Source: Bacteroidota bacterium
Lineage (GTDB): Bacteria > Bacteroidota > Bacteroidia > Chitinophagales > JADIYW01
Assembly (NCBI GenBank): GCA_016705125.1
Contig: JADIYW010000008.1
Span: forward strand, 101,147-165,146
Direction: 5' to 3'
DNA length: 64,000 bases
In this document: in pieces, positions 42,019-50,460 of the stretch
Layout: each line of letters opens with the position of its first letter
How positions within the stretch are numbered: position 1 is the stretch's first letter
Notes under the pieces: generated by a model
The model's input: only the letters and a program-made list of their open reading frames with translations
Told to the model about the DNA's origin: nothing
The model's database searches: none
Position numbers and translations under genes: made by a program

Positions 42019-43299
42019 ATGAAACCATTATTGTTATTATTATTCAATTTTTTACTTTTTTTAGGATGTAAATCGCAACAAACAAAGGAAAACACCTTTG
42101 TTGATCCGAAAATTGCAACAATAAATACTGTAATTAATCAGGATTTAATTGCTGAAAACATAAAAGAAGAGAAAGAAATTAAAAATCAAAATCTGCAATT
42201 AGCACCTATTGTTGGGGCACAAAACCTAAAATCATATATTGGTTTATTAAAAGATAAAAAAATTGCTTTGGTAGTAAATCAAACATCAACTATCGGAAAT
42301 ACCCACTTAGTGGATAGTTTGGTGAAACTAAAAGTCAATATTGTCAAAATATTTGGACCTGAGCATGGGTTTAGAGGAACTGCCGATGCTGGTGAACATA
42401 TTGAGAATGGAAAAGATCCAAAAACAGGGATTCCTGTAATTTCGCTTTATGGAGATAATAAAAAGCCAACTCCATCTCAATTGGCCGATATAGATTTGGT
42501 AATATTTGACATTCAGGATGTTGGCGCAAGATTTTATACATATATATCTACATTACATTATTTGATGGAAGCTTGTGGTGAAAACAATAAAAAAGTACTT
42601 ATTCTTGACCGCCCAAACCCCAATGGTCATTATGTAGATGGACCTGTTTTACAAAATGGTTTTGAGTCTTTTGTGGGTATGGATAAAATTCCGGTTGTGC
42701 ATGGCATGACCATTGCCGAATATGCGCTAATGTTGAATGGTGAAAAATGGCTCAAAAACGGTGTTCCATGTGAGCTTGAAATTGTGAAATGTCAAAACTA
42801 TACACACCAAACTCCCTATAGTCCACCTATTCCGCCATCGCCTAATTTAAAAGATTTGTCAGCCATTTATTTATATCCATCGCTTTGCTTTTTTGAAGGC
42901 ACACCAATCAGTGTAGGTCGCGGTACTGATTTTCCTTTTAAAGTATTTGGTCATCCAACTTTTGAAAAATATTCGTTTTCATTTGTTCCTACCCCAAAAG
43001 TTGGCGCCACTTCTCCCCTTTTAAGCGGAAAAAAATGCAATGGCGTCTCGTTTTTAGAATTTAGTGAAAAAGATTTAAGAAATACTGGATTTACACTTAA
43101 ATATTTAATCGATGCTTATAATAATTTCCCAGATAAGGCTGTTTTTTTTAATGATTTCTTCAAAAAATTAGCAGGAAATGACGTTTTGTATAAACAAATA
43201 AAAGAAGGAAAAACGGAAGATGAAATTAGAAAATCATGGCAACCCGAATTGGATTATTTCAAAAAAATAAGAAAGAAATACCTTTTGTATTTAGAATAA
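42019..43299 (+). CDS. DUF1343/NamZ-like exo-beta-N-acetylmuramidase, lipoprotein
   Basis: A 426-residue protein. LLLLFNFLLFLGC (Cys at about 17) is a lipoprotein signal. IALVVNQTSTIGNTHLVDSL, FGPEHGFRGTADAGEHI, IPVISLYGDNKKPT, DIQDVGARFYTYISTL, LDRPNPNG and FFEGTPISVGRGTDFPF follow in the order of the DUF1343 family, of which NamZ removes MurNAc from glycan ends. It would act in peptidoglycan recycling at the periplasmic face. ATG 42019 is preferred to 41998 because it gives a short signal peptide. Confidence 0.88.
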   Translation: MKPLLLLLFNFLLFLGCKSQQTKENTFVDPKIATINTVINQDLIAENIKEEKEIKNQNLQLAPIVGAQNLKSYIGLLKDKKIALVVNQTSTIGNTHLVDSLVKLKVNIVKIFGPEHGFRGTADAGEHIENGKDPKTGIPVISLYGDNKKPTPSQLADIDLVIFDIQDVGARFYTYISTLHYLMEACGENNKKVLILDRPNPNGHYVDGPVLQNGFESFVGMDKIPVVHGMTIAEYALMLNGEKWLKNGVPCELEIVKCQNYTHQTPYSPPIPPSPNLKDLSAIYLYPSLCFFEGTPISVGRGTDFPFKVFGHPTFEKYSFSFVPTPKVGATSPLLSGKKCNGVSFLEFSEKDLRNTGFTLKYLIDAYNNFPDKAVFFNDFFKKLAGNDVLYKQIKEGKTEDEIRKSWQPELDYFKKIRKKYLLYLE

Positions 43300-43304
43300 T
43301 TGGA

Positions 43305-44099
43305 TTAATCCTTTAAAACATTAAGGATTGAAACACGCCTTAGTATATCACTAAAAACTTTTTCATCAATATTGGAATGAAATATTCCATCTACACCCGT
43401 TAGATTAAAATTTACAACTTTAGTTTTCAAGGGTTTATTTACCACATTTGCCCGTCCATGAGAATTGGGAGAATCAAAACTACTGCTATTGAAACCAGAC
43501 CCTTTTCTGAAAATAAAATCAGAACCACTTGAAGTCCCTAGGTTTTCGGTTTGATAAAAATTATAATTTACCCCCACATTTTCAGGTATTTTTTTGTCAA
43601 CTGTAAAATTCTGAAGTGGACCATCGGTAGCATCTAAAGTAAACAAAACATCCACTTTTTTTCTGTCCTTTTGTAATTTCTTCGACAATTCAATTGCAAA
43701 ATCGCCACCCCAACTATATCCATAAATAACGATTGATGCAATATTATTGTCATATTTATTTATAAATTTTAGTGCATTCTTAACCGATTTTTTGGAAGAA
43801 ACACCACTTCCAATAACCAAACCATCAAATGATTTATCTTTAAAACTAGCAAACCTTCGGCAAAAGTTAATGACTTTGCCTGTGGTACCTGCATAATCAC
43901 TTGTTTCAAGCAATGGTTTGCCTTTTCCCAAAAAACCACCTGTGAATGCAATAGCAAGGATATATTTTGGATTCGAGCCAGATGAATCTATGTTACATTC
44001 CCGAATGGTTCCTACAGAATCATTTTCGGAAGCAAGGGTTCTTATAAAAAAAAGCAAGCAAATTAAAAAAGAAAATATAGTTTTATAAAATCCTACCAT
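43305..44099 (-). CDS. Alpha/beta-hydrolase-like exported protein
   Basis: A 264-residue protein with signal peptide 1-23 (ending TLAS). IVIYGYSWGGDFAIELSKKL holds the nucleophile elbow G-x-S-x-G-G, LFTLDATDGPL gives the acid and TGVDGIFHSNID a late histidine, the usual triad order. No close family is recognised; an esterase or lipase role is inferred. Last gene of a three-gene minus-strand operon; its start overlaps the stop of the binding-protein gene by one base. Confidence 0.7.
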   Translation of the reverse strand: MVGFYKTIFSFLICLLFFIRTLASENDSVGTIRECNIDSSGSNPKYILAIAFTGGFLGKGKPLLETSDYAGTTGKVINFCRRFASFKDKSFDGLVIGSGVSSKKSVKNALKFINKYDNNIASIVIYGYSWGGDFAIELSKKLQKDRKKVDVLFTLDATDGPLQNFTVDKKIPENVGVNYNFYQTENLGTSSGSDFIFRKGSGFNSSSFDSPNSHGRANVVNKPLKTKVVNFNLTGVDGIFHSNIDEKVFSDILRRVSILNVLKD

Positions 44100-45712
44100 T
44101 AATCTAATTCAACCGATTTTAAAACCAACAAATTCATTGCATTAAGCGGTAGATTTTTAACTCTTTTTGAGGTAAACCTGGCCACTTCGTCATAATACAA
44201 GGGAACAATTGGCGCTTCATCTAATATAATATTTTCCATTTGATGAATAATTTCATTCGCTTTCGAAATATCAGGCATGCTAATGAGTTGCTCATACAAT
44301 TTGTCATATTGAGCATTTTTGAAAAAAGTATAATTAGGAGGCGCTTCATACCCACCATAAAACAAAGCCAAATAATTCTCAGCATCTGGATAGTCACCAA
44401 TCCACGACCCTCTAAAAAATCCAGCTGTATTATTTCGCATCGATTCTCTCAAAAATGCTGGAGGCACATTTTCAAGTGTAATAATAATACCAAATTGTTC
44501 CAAATCCTTTTTGATGGCGGTACACAAATCGATATAAGTTGGATTCATAAACAACTTAATTTCGCCCAATCCCTTTCCATTTGGGTAACCTGCTTTTATC
44601 AGCAATTCCTTAGTTTTAGTTGGATTATATGAATAACCGTTTACTTTTAATGGGTCAAATCCTGGCAAACCAAACGGCACAATACCAGCATTTGCAGGTT
44701 TTCCTATATTGTTTCTTAAATAGGTAATTAGTTTTTGCCTATCTATTCCGTAATTGATAGCCTGCCTTACAAATTTATTGGTAAGTGCTTTATTTTTCTG
44801 ATCCTTTTGCGAAAAGCCTAGGTACTCCGTATTCAAATACGGCCCTTTTTCAAAGTTGAATTTATCCTTATATTGCTCCGTTATATCTCCATTTTTAGTA
44901 AAAATTTTATCTTTTATCGATGGATCAATTCCAGTAAAGAAATCTAGTTTTCCAGCGGCAAATTGTTCGAATTCCGTGGCCTTATCATTAATAAATGAAA
45001 CTTTGATTCCATCAATTAAAGGTAGCTTTTTGCCATCAACAGACTCGAAATAATTTTCGTTTTTAACCAAAATAAGATAATTATTTTCCTCCCATACTTT
45101 GAATTTAAAGGGACCAGTCCCAATTGGATGATTTCTAAAATCTTTGCCATACTTTTCCACCACTTCCTTGGGCACCACGGAACAATATTGAAGGGTTAAC
45201 AACCCCATTAAAGGTCGAAATGGCACTTCTAAATTAATTTGAAAGGTAGAATCATTTAAAGCCAAAAACCCATTTTCCTTACTTATTTTTCCATTAAAAA
45301 GCCAACCACCGGGCGAGGCAACAGCTGAATCCATTAATCTATTTAAACTATATACAAAATCAGCCGCAACTACTTTTCGTCCCTTTTCATCTTTAAACTC
45401 TTCGTCATCATGAAAAAAAACATCATCTCTCAGGTGAAAAGTATATTGCTTGGCATCTGCCGAAATTTCCCAACTTTTGGCTATACATGGCTGTACTTCC
45501 AATTGGTCGTTTACCTGCACTAATCCATTAAAGATTTGATTATCAGCCCACATTGTTGCCTGATCTTTGGAAAAAGCTGGATCGAGAGATGTAATTCCAG
45601 CACCCATATTATATCTAAATACCTTGCCAGAACTAGCCGAATTTTTGTTTTTACATGCTGTAAAACAAAGTAAACCAATGCTTATGGATAAAATTAAAAT
45701 TTGGTTTTTCAT
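44099..45712 (-). CDS. Peptide/nickel-type ABC transporter substrate-binding lipoprotein (SBP_bac_5)
   Basis: A 537-residue protein. LSISIGLLCFTAC (Cys at 20) is a lipoprotein signal. YNMGAGITSLDPAFSKDQATMW, LVQVNDQLEVQPCIAKSWEIS, FHLRDDVFFHDDEEF, NHPIGTGPFKF and VRQAINYGIDRQKLI are OppA/DppA signatures in order. It would capture oligopeptides for an importer; permease and ATPase genes are not next to it. One base separates it from the FMN reductase stop. Confidence 0.9.
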   Translation of the reverse strand: MKNQILILSISIGLLCFTACKNKNSASSGKVFRYNMGAGITSLDPAFSKDQATMWADNQIFNGLVQVNDQLEVQPCIAKSWEISADAKQYTFHLRDDVFFHDDEEFKDEKGRKVVAADFVYSLNRLMDSAVASPGGWLFNGKISKENGFLALNDSTFQINLEVPFRPLMGLLTLQYCSVVPKEVVEKYGKDFRNHPIGTGPFKFKVWEENNYLILVKNENYFESVDGKKLPLIDGIKVSFINDKATEFEQFAAGKLDFFTGIDPSIKDKIFTKNGDITEQYKDKFNFEKGPYLNTEYLGFSQKDQKNKALTNKFVRQAINYGIDRQKLITYLRNNIGKPANAGIVPFGLPGFDPLKVNGYSYNPTKTKELLIKAGYPNGKGLGEIKLFMNPTYIDLCTAIKKDLEQFGIIITLENVPPAFLRESMRNNTAGFFRGSWIGDYPDAENYLALFYGGYEAPPNYTFFKNAQYDKLYEQLISMPDISKANEIIHQMENIILDEAPIVPLYYDEVARFTSKRVKNLPLNAMNLLVLKSVELD

Positions 45713-45713
45713 T

Positions 45714-46241
45714 TTAAAAGTCTAAAAGTAATTCAATTTGTTTGTCTATAAGTGCATCAATTTCTTTGTTATGAACATCACCATTTTCATCCAATTGGTT
45801 CGAAACATCTGAAATGGGTATTTTTAAATGTAAAACATTAATTTTCATATGATTAAAAATATTGGTAAGGTGTTCCATTCCTCTTAAATTTCCAGCTCTT
45901 CCGGCTGCAACGCCCACCATGCAAGCTTTTTTATTGTGAAAACATGCAGCAATATTTGAAGCATCAATAAATGTTTTAAAAGCACCCGGAAAACTGCCAT
46001 TATATTCAGGCACTATAAAAATGAATTTTGTAGTTGGAATCAAAAGCGTTTCCTCAATTAATTTCATTTTAGGATTTTTATTTGGACCATACATTTCATT
46101 CGTCAATAAATCTTGTGGCATCTGCTCTAGTGAAAAAAAAGCGTGTTCTATCCCCTTTTTACTCAATTTTTTCAAATAATAGTGTGCAATTTTTAATGTA
46201 TTGGAGTCGGGTCGATTTGTTGCAGAAATTAATGTAATCAT
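45714..46241 (-). CDS. NADPH-dependent FMN reductase-like flavoprotein
   Basis: A 175-residue flavodoxin-fold protein: LISATNRPDSNTLKIAHYY (phosphate loop), FIVPEYNGSFPGAFKTFIDAS (the P-E-Y-N-G-S flavin motif) and KKACMVGVAAGRAGNLRGMEHL. The family passes electrons from NAD(P)H via FMN to quinones, azo dyes or chromate. First gene of the minus-strand operon with the peptide-binding protein and hydrolase. Confidence 0.87.
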   Translation of the reverse strand: MITLISATNRPDSNTLKIAHYYLKKLSKKGIEHAFFSLEQMPQDLLTNEMYGPNKNPKMKLIEETLLIPTTKFIFIVPEYNGSFPGAFKTFIDASNIAACFHNKKACMVGVAAGRAGNLRGMEHLTNIFNHMKINVLHLKIPISDVSNQLDENGDVHNKEIDALIDKQIELLLDF

Positions 46242-46310
46242 TTATTTTTTTAAATGCATAAATAGCATTTTTTTATCACTTAGTTTGGATTTAAAGGTTA
46301 TTTAACCTTC

Positions 46311-46410
46311 TTTTTTATCCACAAGGCTTGTGGGAAACTATGGGAAAACTTGCCCTTTAAAAGCCCATTTTTCATTGTATCTTTGTCGTGGAACATTATT
46401 TTGTGAAACA
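46311..46410. promoter_or_regulatory. Region with DnaA box, TGGGAAA repeats and parS-like half-sites
   Basis: TTATCCACA at 46315-46323 is an exact DnaA box; TGGGAAA is repeated at 46331-46337 and 46341-46347; GTGGAACA (46388-46395) and GTGAAACA (46403-46410) equal half-sites of parS palindromes, in direct orientation. It lies between divergent genes just upstream of parA and parB. A second exact DnaA box is inside parA (47752-47760). There is no full parS palindrome and no DnaA box cluster. Confidence 0.35.
46378..46385 (+). promoter_or_regulatory. -7 promoter element for the UPF0173/parAB/dapB run
   Basis: TATCTTTG matches TAnnTTTG and ends 27 bases before ATG 46413. Confidence 0.55.
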
Positions 46411-46412
46411 AT

Positions 46413-47096
46413 ATGAAATTACATTATTACGGACATTCTTGCTTTTTAATAGAAATTGAATCTATAAAAATTCTATTTGACCCCTTTATTACTGGAAATG
46501 ATTTGGCAAAGGAAAAAATAGATATTAATACAATTGAAGCAGATTATATTTTTATTTCGCACGGACATGCAGACCACATTTTAGATGCTGTTGAAATAGC
46601 TAAAAGAACCAACGCCAAGGTGGTTTCCAATTGGGAAGTATGTGCTTGGCTCGAAAAACAAGGACTTACAAATGTGCATCCAGTAAATCATGGTGGCAGA
46701 TTGTCCTTAGATTTTGGAAGAGTAAAATTTGTAAATGCAGTACATTCAAGCAGTATGCCTGATGGTAGTTATGGCGGCAATCCAATGGGATTTGTAATTG
46801 AAACCAAAGAAAAAAATCTATATTATTCTGGAGACACAGCACTTACTTACGACATGAAACTAATTGGCCAAAGTTGTAAAATAGATTATTGCTTGCTTCC
46901 AATTGGCGATAATTTTACGATGGGAATTGAGGATGCTATAATTGCAAGTGATTTTGTACAGTGCAATCAAATAGTTGGATTGCACTATGATACTTTTGGA
47001 TATATCGTTATTGACAAAGAATTTGCACATAAAAAATGTAAGAAAAAGCATAAAACTTTAAGTTTAATTGAGATAGGAGAATACATTGAATTATAA
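46413..47096 (+). CDS. UPF0173-family metallo-beta-lactamase-fold hydrolase
   Basis: A 227-residue MBL-fold protein. GHSCFLIE begins the fold, ISHGHADHI (His50, His52, Asp54, His55) is the metal site, AVHSSSMPDGSYGGNPMGFV and YYSGDTALTYDM give the next ligands and LPIGDNFTMGIEDA is specific for UPF0173. Substrate unknown. It is the first gene of the run that continues with parA after 21 bases. Confidence 0.88.
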   Translation: MKLHYYGHSCFLIEIESIKILFDPFITGNDLAKEKIDINTIEADYIFISHGHADHILDAVEIAKRTNAKVVSNWEVCAWLEKQGLTNVHPVNHGGRLSLDFGRVKFVNAVHSSSMPDGSYGGNPMGFVIETKEKNLYYSGDTALTYDMKLIGQSCKIDYCLLPIGDNFTMGIEDAIIASDFVQCNQIVGLHYDTFGYIVIDKEFAHKKCKKKHKTLSLIEIGEYIEL

Positions 47097-47117
47097 TTAA
47101 TTATAAACACTTATATA

Positions 47118-47933
47118 ATGAAAAAGATTATTAGTATTGCTAATCAAAAAGGCGGAGTAGGCAAAACCACAACAGCGATAAATTTAGCTGCTAGTTTGGC
47201 TATTTTGGAGTATAAAACGCTTTTGGTAGATGCCGACCCACAAGCGAATAGTACAAGTGGTTGTGGATTTGAACCTAGAAATATTAAAGTGAGTTTGTAC
47301 GAATGTCTTATTGATGAAGCAAAAGCAAAGGATATAATTTTAGAAACAGAAACACCTAATTTGTTTCTTTTACCTTCACACCTTGATTTGGTTGGTGCAG
47401 AAATAGAGTTGATAAACAATCCAAATAGAGAGCGAATTATGAAGCAATTACTTCAAGAGATTGAAGATGATTATGACTTTATCATTATCGACTGCTCTCC
47501 TTCCTTAGGTTTGATTACTGTAAATGCACTTACTGCCGCTGATTCGGTTTTGGTTCCCGTACAGTGTGAGTATTTTGCATTAGAAGGTTTGGGAAAATTG
47601 CTAAATACAATTAAAATTATACAGAAAAATATAAATACCGAATTGCAAATCGAAGGTATTTTATTAACCATGTACGACCAAAGATTGAATTTGTCGAATC
47701 AGGTGGTGGCAGAGGTAAAAAGAAGATTCGAAGATGCTTGTTTTGACACCATTATCCACAGAAATACAAGACTAGGCGAAGCGCAGAGTTTGCGAACACC
47801 TATCGTTATGTATGATGCAGACTCAAAAGGTGCATTGAATTACTTGAATTTGGCTAGAGAAATTCTGCAAAGAAATAATTTTACAAATATTCAGCAAACA
47901 GACAAAATATTAGATCTAAATGAGCAAAACTAA
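47118..47933 (+). CDS. parA: Chromosome partitioning ATPase ParA/Soj
   Basis: A 271-residue deviant Walker ATPase. QKGGVGKTTTAINLAASLA (K11 to T18) is the P-loop with the signature lysine, VDADPQANST the second motif, and DFIIIDCSPSLGLITVNAL the Walker B region. It drives segregation of the origin region with ParB. The 14-base overlap with parB shows coupled translation. Ordinary length for a chromosomal Soj without N-terminal extension. Confidence 0.95.
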   Translation: MKKIISIANQKGGVGKTTTAINLAASLAILEYKTLLVDADPQANSTSGCGFEPRNIKVSLYECLIDEAKAKDIILETETPNLFLLPSHLDLVGAEIELINNPNRERIMKQLLQEIEDDYDFIIIDCSPSLGLITVNALTAADSVLVPVQCEYFALEGLGKLLNTIKIIQKNINTELQIEGILLTMYDQRLNLSNQVVAEVKRRFEDACFDTIIHRNTRLGEAQSLRTPIVMYDADSKGALNYLNLAREILQRNNFTNIQQTDKILDLNEQN

Positions 47934-48843
47934 TAGCAAACAGAAACTAGGATTGGGTATCCGCGCACTTTTAGAAGAAATAGAAGAAGCTTCTGATATT
48001 GTAAAAATAAACCAAAACGATGAGGATTCTATTATAAATACTGTTTCGAAAATTGCTTTAGATTTTATTGAAGTAAATCCATTTCAGCCTAGGGTAGATT
48101 TCAACGAAGAAGCTTTAAGCGACTTAATGCAATCTATTAAAATTCATGGAGTTATACAACCTATCACTGTTAGGAAAATTGGTCCAAAGAAATTTCAGTT
48201 AATTGCAGGTGAGCGAAGATTGAGGGCTTCAAAAATGGCTGGTCAAACGGATATTCCAGCCTATGTGCGGGAAGCAAACGACCAAGAATCATTAGAAATT
48301 GCGCTTATAGAAAATATTCAAAGAGAAGATTTAAACTCTATGGAAATTGCAATTACCTATAAGCGTTTAATTGACGAATGTGAACAAACCCATGAAGTAG
48401 TGGCCGAAAGATTGGGTAAAGACAGATCTACTGTAACGAATTATTTGCGATTGTTAAAATTACCACCTGAAATTCAGCATGCGTTGAAAATCAGAAACCT
48501 TACCATGGGTCATGCACGAGCTTTAATCGCCATTACTGAAGTAGAAAAACAACTTTTCGCTTATAAAGAAATCGAAAACAAAGGACTTTCGGTAAGAAAA
48601 ACAGAAGAATTGGTTAGAATGTTAACAAAGGGAACACTTACACCTAATTCAAAATCAAGCAATTCAACACCTGACGAGGCATTACCTGCAGCACACCGCG
48701 AAATACAAAAAAGATTGATGGACTACTTGGAAACAAGGGTTAAGATGAAACGTTCGAAGCAAGGAAAAGGTGAAATCATTATTCCTTTTTATTCCGACAA
48801 TGATTTAAATAGGCTTTTGGCTTTAATTGAGAACGAAGATTAA
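47920..48843 (+). CDS. parB: Chromosome partitioning protein ParB/Spo0J
   Basis: A 307-residue protein. LGLGIRALLEE at the start is the ParA-binding tail; VNPFQPRVDF and IQPITVRKI with AGERRLRASKMAG form the CTP-binding ParB/Srx domain; ALIENIQREDLNSME and ERLGKDRSTVTNYLRLLKLP are the linker and HTH that binds parS. A C-terminal dimer domain follows. It overlaps the DUF5683 gene by 17 bases. Confidence 0.95.
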   Translation: MSKTNSKQKLGLGIRALLEEIEEASDIVKINQNDEDSIINTVSKIALDFIEVNPFQPRVDFNEEALSDLMQSIKIHGVIQPITVRKIGPKKFQLIAGERRLRASKMAGQTDIPAYVREANDQESLEIALIENIQREDLNSMEIAITYKRLIDECEQTHEVVAERLGKDRSTVTNYLRLLKLPPEIQHALKIRNLTMGHARALIAITEVEKQLFAYKEIENKGLSVRKTEELVRMLTKGTLTPNSKSSNSTPDEALPAAHREIQKRLMDYLETRVKMKRSKQGKGEIIIPFYSDNDLNRLLALIENED

Positions 48844-49510
48844 ATTGAAACTTGGATTACTCATTTGGTTTTGTATTATTTGCCACTTGGCTATGTCACA
48901 GGAGGCAAATACCACCATACCTTTGCCCCTTTTGAATACGGATACAATAGTTCAAAATGAAATTGATACCATTGAAAATGAACTAGTTACCCTAAAAAAC
49001 GAAAAAAAAAGCAAAAAGGAAACAATAACAGACACTTCTAAAAATTGCTTTTCCTGCAAAGAGAGAAGTCCTAAACAGGTAGCTTTTTATGCTGCTATGT
49101 GTCCGGGATTAGGTCAAATTTACAATAAAAAATACTGGAAATTACCCATCGTTTATGCCGGAATTGGTACAGGTGTCTTTTTTATTTCCTATTCTGGGAG
49201 CAATTTGCGGACATTTAATCAGGCGCTCACTTTGAGATTAGATGAAAAACCAGAAACCATCGATCAATTTGATGGTCAATTAGATGACGCACAACTTACG
49301 TCTTTTAGAGATTATCATCGAAGAAACCTTCAATTGGCGGTTTTTGGTACAATGGCTTGGTGGGGATTATCAATTATTGATGCCACAGTTGATGCGCATT
49401 TAAAATCATTCGATATCTCAGATGACCTAACTATGAAAATAAAACCTACACTTTTTAGTGTTCAAAATAGTATTGTACCGAGTGTAAATGTATCTTTGAG
49501 GTGGAAATAA
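48827..49510 (+). CDS. DUF5683 membrane protein
   Basis: A 227-residue protein with a signal peptide ending in AMSQ, a low-complexity Glu/Lys linker (about 30-72), then FYAAMCPGLGQIYNKKYWKLPIVYAGIG, quoted in part, with the P-G-L-G-Q-I-Y motif and hydrophobic helices of the DUF5683 family. Function unknown; it is a regular member of the Bacteroidetes parAB-dapB-lepB run. No ATG precedes the signal peptide: TTG 48827 or TTG 48845 must be the start; the first, overlapping parB, is taken. Confidence 0.85.
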   Translation: MRTKIKLKLGLLIWFCIICHLAMSQEANTTIPLPLLNTDTIVQNEIDTIENELVTLKNEKKSKKETITDTSKNCFSCKERSPKQVAFYAAMCPGLGQIYNKKYWKLPIVYAGIGTGVFFISYSGSNLRTFNQALTLRLDEKPETIDQFDGQLDDAQLTSFRDYHRRNLQLAVFGTMAWWGLSIIDATVDAHLKSFDISDDLTMKIKPTLFSVQNSIVPSVNVSLRWK

Positions 49511-49521
49511 GCTTTATATAA

Positions 49522-50265
49522 ATGAAAATAGCATTAATTGGATATGGTAAAATGGGCAAAGCAATTGAAGAAATTGCGCTAGAGAAAAATGCCAAAGCAG
49601 GTAAATTGATTTACGACATCATTTATAAATTTGATATTGAAAATCAGGACCAATTTACAGTAGAAAATCTAAAAAAGGTTGATGTTGCAATTGAATTTAC
49701 ATCTCCGCACACCGCCATTCCCAATATAATGAAATGTTTTGAAGCCAATATTCCAATTGTTGTAGGTAGTACTGGTTGGACGGAAAAATTAGATGAAATA
49801 AAAACTAAAGCCGTTGAGACGCAAAATGCCTTTTTATTTAGTCCAAATTATAGTATTGGCGTTAATATTTTCTTTGAAATAAATAGGCAATTGGCTCGGA
49901 TAATGAATAATTTCGAAAATTATGAAATAGAAGTCGAAGAAATTCATCATACAGAAAAGAGAGATGCGCCTAGTGGAACAGGACTTTTTGCTGCTTTAGA
50001 TATTCTAAAATGGGTAAAAAGAAAAGAAAATTGGGTAAATGAAAAAAATGATAATGCCACTACCCTTCCCATTATTTCTTTAAGATTGCCCGAAGTGCCA
50101 GGCACACATACCGTCACTTATAAAAATGAAATAGACACCATAGAATTGAAACATACAGCCCATAATCGAAAAGGTTTTGCTGGTGGTGCGCTTTTGGCTG
50201 CCGAGTGGATAATTGGCAAAAAAGGCGCCTTTAGCATGGATGATGTGTTTGGGTTTAATAAATAA
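49522..50265 (+). CDS. dapB: 4-hydroxy-tetrahydrodipicolinate reductase
   Basis: A 247-residue enzyme of lysine/diaminopimelate synthesis. GYGKMGKAIEEIA binds NAD(P)H, EFTSPHTAIPNI and GSTGWTEKLDEI form the core, EIHHTEKRDAPSGTG carries the catalytic His-His and Lys, and PGTHTVTYKNEIDTIELKHTA the C-terminal substrate side. Somewhat shorter than the E. coli enzyme (273), as usual in this phylum. Eleven bases after the DUF5683 gene. Confidence 0.95.
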   Translation: MKIALIGYGKMGKAIEEIALEKNAKAGKLIYDIIYKFDIENQDQFTVENLKKVDVAIEFTSPHTAIPNIMKCFEANIPIVVGSTGWTEKLDEIKTKAVETQNAFLFSPNYSIGVNIFFEINRQLARIMNNFENYEIEVEEIHHTEKRDAPSGTGLFAALDILKWVKRKENWVNEKNDNATTLPIISLRLPEVPGTHTVTYKNEIDTIELKHTAHNRKGFAGGALLAAEWIIGKKGAFSMDDVFGFNK

Positions 50266-50430
50266 AAATAATTATAAAATGAGATAATTAGCGAATTAGC
50301 TAATATTTGCTTTAGATTAAAACATTTAAAAAGTAATTTAATTACGATTAACCTCCAGTACTTTTTTTGTTAAAAAAAATCAACAAATTCTATTCCCATT
50401 AATTTTTGAATTAAAATAATCAGATTCTAT

Positions 50431-50438
50431 TATCTTTG
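50431..50438 (+). promoter_or_regulatory. -7 promoter element for lepB
   Basis: TATCTTTG matches TAnnTTTG and ends 22 bases before the ATG. TTTTTG at 50403-50408 could be its -33 box (22-base spacer). Confidence 0.6.
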
Positions 50439-50460
50439 AGGTTTAAATAAAAAATACTAG

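Noticed and set aside
46388..46410. A functional parS site
   Set aside because: Both half-sites point the same way and no full palindrome is present, so only a candidate region is reported.
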